In this document: positions 61,458 through 64,000 of the stretch, piece by piece | Layout of the letters: each line of letters begins with the position of its first letter | Numbering within the stretch: the stretch's first letter is position 1 | NCBI RefSeq assembly: GCF_039908635.1 | Contig: NZ_CP150918.1 | Span: forward strand, 2,661,001 to 2,725,000 | DNA: 64,000 nucleotides | Source: Pseudomonas purpurea | GTDB taxonomy: Bacteria; Pseudomonadota; Gammaproteobacteria; Pseudomonadales; Pseudomonadaceae | Direction: 5' to 3' | Translations under genes and position numbers: made by a program | The notes under the pieces: generated by a model | What the model was told of the DNA's origin: nothing | Databases searched by the model: none | The model's input: the letters and a program-made list of their open reading frames with translations, nothing else

Positions 61458-62531
61458 TCAATGCTCCCGGTGTTCGAAGTCGATGCGCGGATCGACCAGG
61501 GTGTAGGTGAGGTCGCCGATCAGCTTCACCACCAACCCCAGCAGGGTGAAGATGAACAGCGTGCCGAAGACCACCGGGTAGTCACGGTTGATGGCCGCCT
61601 CGAAACTCATCAGGCCGAGGCCGTCGAGGGAGAAGATCACTTCCACCAGCAGCGAACCGGTGAAGAAGATCCCGATGAAAGCGGAGGGGAAACCGGCGAT
61701 CACCAGCAGCATGGCGTTGCGGAACACATGGCCATACAGCACGCGGTGGTTGGTCAGGCCCTTGGCCTTGGCGGTGACCACGTACTGTTTGTTGATTTCG
61801 TCGAGGAAGCTGTTTTTGGTCAGCAGGGTCATGGTCGCGAAGTTGCCGATCACCAGTGCGGTCACCGGCAATGCGAGGTGCCAGAAGTAATCGAGGACCT
61901 TGCCGCTCAAGCTCAGCTCGTTGAAGTTGTTGGAAGTCAGGCCGCGCAAGGGGAACCAGTCCAGGTAACTGCCGCCGGCAAACACCACGATCAGCAGAAT
62001 GGCGAACAGGAACGCCGGAATCGCATAACCGACGATGATTGCCGAACTGGTCCAGACGTCGAAATGGCTGCCGTGCCGGGTGGCCTTGGCGATCCCCAGC
62101 GGGATCGACACCAGGTACATGATCAACGTGCTCCACAGCCCGAGTGAGATCGATACCGGCATCTTTTCCTTGATCAGGTCGATGACTTTGGCGTCACGAA
62201 AGAAGCTGTCGCCGAAATCCAGGTGGGCGTAGTTCTTGATCATGATCCACAAGCGTTCCGGCGCCGATTTGTCGAAGCCGTACATCTTTTCGATTTCCTT
62301 GACCAGCGCCGGGTCCAGGCCCTGGGCGCCGCGATAGCTGGAACCGGCCACCGATACCTCGGCACCGCCGCCGGCAATGCGGCTGGTAGCGCCTTCGAAG
62401 CCTTCGAGCTTGGCGATCATCTGTTCCACCGGGCCACCGGGAGCGGCCTGGATGATGATGAAGTTGATCAGCAGAATGCCGAACAGTGTCGGGATGATCA
62501 GCAGCAATCGCCGAAAGATATACGCCAGCAT
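61458..62531 (-). CDS. yejB: peptide ABC transporter permease (YejB-type)
   Basis: A 357-residue OppB-like permease with six helices: [20 protein letters not shown] at the start and the permease motif [20 protein letters not shown] in the EAA loop. A long periplasmic insertion near residues 30-80 ([20 protein letters not shown]) is typical of YejB. It stands one base after the solute-binding protein gene. Confidence 0.95.
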   Translation of the reverse strand: MLAYIFRRLLLIIPTLFGILLINFIIIQAAPGGPVEQMIAKLEGFEGATSRIAGGGAEVSVAGSSYRGAQGLDPALVKEIEKMYGFDKSAPERLWIMIKNYAHLDFGDSFFRDAKVIDLIKEKMPVSISLGLWSTLIMYLVSIPLGIAKATRHGSHFDVWTSSAIIVGYAIPAFLFAILLIVVFAGGSYLDWFPLRGLTSNNFNELSLSGKVLDYFWHLALPVTALVIGNFATMTLLTKNSFLDEINKQYVVTAKAKGLTNHRVLYGHVFRNAMLLVIAGFPSAFIGIFFTGSLLVEVIFSLDGLGLMSFEAAINRDYPVVFGTLFIFTLLGLVVKLIGDLTYTLVDPRIDFEHREH

Positions 62532-62532
62532 G

Positions 62533-64000
62533 TCAGTGCTCCACGCCCGCAGGCTCGGCTTTTTCTTGGGTCAACACTTCGATGGCCGGTTTCGCGTCGG
62601 GTTTGATCCACCAGGTGTCGATGCCGATGTCGTAGGTCGGTGAGGTTTTCGGGTGGCCGATGTGGTTCCAGTAGGCCACGCGCCAGCTCTTGATGTGCCA
62701 GTTCGGGATCACGTAGTAGCCCCACTGCAGTACCCGGTCCAGCGCACGGGCATGGGCTACCAGGCTGTGGCGCGAGTCGGCGTTGATCAGTTCCTCGACC
62801 AGTACGTCGACCGCCGGGTCCTTCAGACCCATGGTGTTGCGGCTGCCGGGCTTGTCGGCACTGTCGGTTTTCCAGAACTCGCGTTGCTCGTTGCCCGGAG
62901 AGTTGGACTGCGGAAAACTGCCGACGATGATGTCGAAATCCCGTGAGCGCACGCGGGTGACGTACTGGGACACGTCGACCCGGCGAATCACCAGTTCGAT
63001 TCCCAGATCGCTGAGGTTGCGCTTGAACGGCAGCAGGATGCGTTCGAACTCGGTCTGGGCCAGCAGGAACTCGATGACCACCGGTTTGCCGGTGGCGTCG
63101 ACCATTTTGTCGTCGACAATCCGCCAACCCGCCTCTTGCAGGAGCTGATAGGCCTGGCGTTGTTGGGCGCGAACCATCCCGCTGCCGTCGGACACCGAGT
63201 TCTGGAAGGGTTCGGTAAAGGCCTGAACGGGGACCTTGCCCTTGAACGGTTCGAGAATCGCCAGTTGCTCGGCGTCCGGCAGGCCGGTGGCGGCCATCTC
63301 CGAGTTTTCAAAGTAACTGCGGGTGCGCACATAGGCGCCGTTGAACAGCTGTTTGTTGGTCCACTCGAAATCCAGCAACAGGCTCAGGGCCTGGCGCACG
63401 CGCACGTCCTGGAACACCGGGCGGCGCAGGTTGTAGACGAACCCTTGCATGCCGGTCGGGTTGCCGTTGGGGATCTGTTCCTTGATCAGCCGCCCTTCGG
63501 TCACCGCCGGGATGTTGAAGGCATTGGCCCAGGCCTTGGCCGTCATTTCCAGCCAGTAATCGAACTGCCCGGCCTTCAAGGCTTCCAGCGCTACGGTGTT
63601 GTCGCGGAAGTAATCGGTGGTCATCACATCAAAGTTGTAGAAGCCGCGATTGACCGGCAGGTCCTTGCCCCAATAGTCCTTGACCCGCTCATAACGGATC
63701 GAGCGCCCGGCCTTGACCTCGCCGACCTTGTACGGCCCGCTGCTCAGCGGGGCTTCCAGGTTGCCTTTGTTGAAGTCGCGGGTTTCCCACCAGTGCTTGG
63801 GCAATATCGGTATTTGGCCGAGGATCAGCGGTAATTCGCGGTTGCTGGTGTCCTTGAATTTGAACAGCACCCGCAACGGGTCTTCGGCAATCACTTCGTC
63901 GACATCGGCGTAGTAGGTGCGATAGAGCGGGGCGCCATCTTTGATCAGGGTCTGGAAGCTGAACACCACGTCTTCGGCCCGTACGGGATGGCCGTCATGG
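62533..64000 (-). CDS. yejA: extracellular solute-binding protein of the peptide importer (YejA-type), partial
   Basis: The C-terminal 488 residues of a periplasmic SBP family 5 protein; the start lies beyond the right edge, since the frame stays open to position 64000. Conserved stretches are [40 protein letters not shown] and [20 protein letters not shown]. YejA binds peptides, including microcin C in E. coli, and delivers them to YejBEF. It is the first gene seen in the yejABEF-fabI unit, and its signal peptide is not in this window. Confidence 0.92.
   Translation of the reverse strand, partial: HDGHPVRAEDVVFSFQTLIKDGAPLYRTYYADVDEVIAEDPLRVLFKFKDTSNRELPLILGQIPILPKHWWETRDFNKGNLEAPLSSGPYKVGEVKAGRSIRYERVKDYWGKDLPVNRGFYNFDVMTTDYFRDNTVALEALKAGQFDYWLEMTAKAWANAFNIPAVTEGRLIKEQIPNGNPTGMQGFVYNLRRPVFQDVRVRQALSLLLDFEWTNKQLFNGAYVRTRSYFENSEMAATGLPDAEQLAILEPFKGKVPVQAFTEPFQNSVSDGSGMVRAQQRQAYQLLQEAGWRIVDDKMVDATGKPVVIEFLLAQTEFERILLPFKRNLSDLGIELVIRRVDVSQYVTRVRSRDFDIIVGSFPQSNSPGNEQREFWKTDSADKPGSRNTMGLKDPAVDVLVEELINADSRHSLVAHARALDRVLQWGYYVIPNWHIKSWRVAYWNHIGHPKTSPTYDIGIDTWWIKPDAKPAIEVLTQEKAEPAGVEH

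Overview
The window is a stretch of a Pseudomonas chromosome, most likely from the P. fluorescens group. It is GC-rich, densely packed and syntenic with that genus: acnB, a yejABEF-type peptide importer followed by fabI, rstAB, mgtA and a FecIR-controlled TonB receptor, with REP/REPIN-type repeats between genes. No rRNA, tRNA, CRISPR array, prophage or complete insertion sequence was seen.

Layout. 1-3556: minus-strand Mrp/Pha Na+/H+ antiporter operon, cut by the left edge. 3798-8576: small membrane protein, frameshifted DMT exporter with a divergent XRE-cupin regulator and a perfect operator-like palindrome, FAD/NAD(P)-binding protein, frameshifted Gfo/Idh/MocA oxidoreductase. 8577-10098: AT-richer island with a secreted halovibrin-like protein. 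10099-15512: SDR and phosphotransferase pair, 2-hydroxyacid dehydrogenase, isochorismatase-family hydrolase behind a threonine-codon attenuator, and a divergent HAAAP amino-acid permease. 15509-18302: a rhlB-rhlR-rhlI quorum-sensing/glycosyltransferase cluster without rhlA, with a lux-box-like site upstream of rhlB. 18595-25656: SulP transporter, acnB, DUF1289 protein, tandem Usp, miaE. 25890-33959: RstAB-like two-component system, MipA plus beta-lactamase-fold lipoprotein, DUF1801 protein, DMT exporter with divergent MocR regulator, Nudix hydrolase. 34048-39885: DUF533 protein, Ada-type zinc protein with AlkA glycosylase, PEP-mutase-family enzyme, DMT exporter with a histidine-rich tail, LysE exporter with AraC regulator, VOC protein. 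40017-45130: FecI/FecR/TonB receptor operon and an outer-membrane barrel protein. 45289-50900: DUF2493 protein, Na/Pi cotransporter, MgtA and two small ORFs. 51447-57783: XAC2610-like protein, PpyR-like protein with NnrS, periplasmic molybdenum hydroxylase with diheme cytochrome. 58011-64000: fabI and a YejABEF-type importer, cut by the right edge.

Two results stand out. First, quorum-sensing genes closely resembling P. aeruginosa RhlR/RhlI sit beside an intact RhlB-type rhamnosyltransferase, but the adjacent RhlA gene needed to make its usual lipid acceptor is absent. Second, the 180-residue isochorismatase-family gene is preceded by a complete attenuator: a short leader peptide rich in Thr codons, mutually exclusive hairpins and a terminator. 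Its promoter places the predicted transcription start on the leader AUG itself.

A data-quality warning also emerges. Five genes are each broken by one extra base, and each break lies at a GGCC/GGGCC run. This suggests a shared technical cause rather than five independent mutations, so these genes are annotated as frameshifted but probably functional in the organism.
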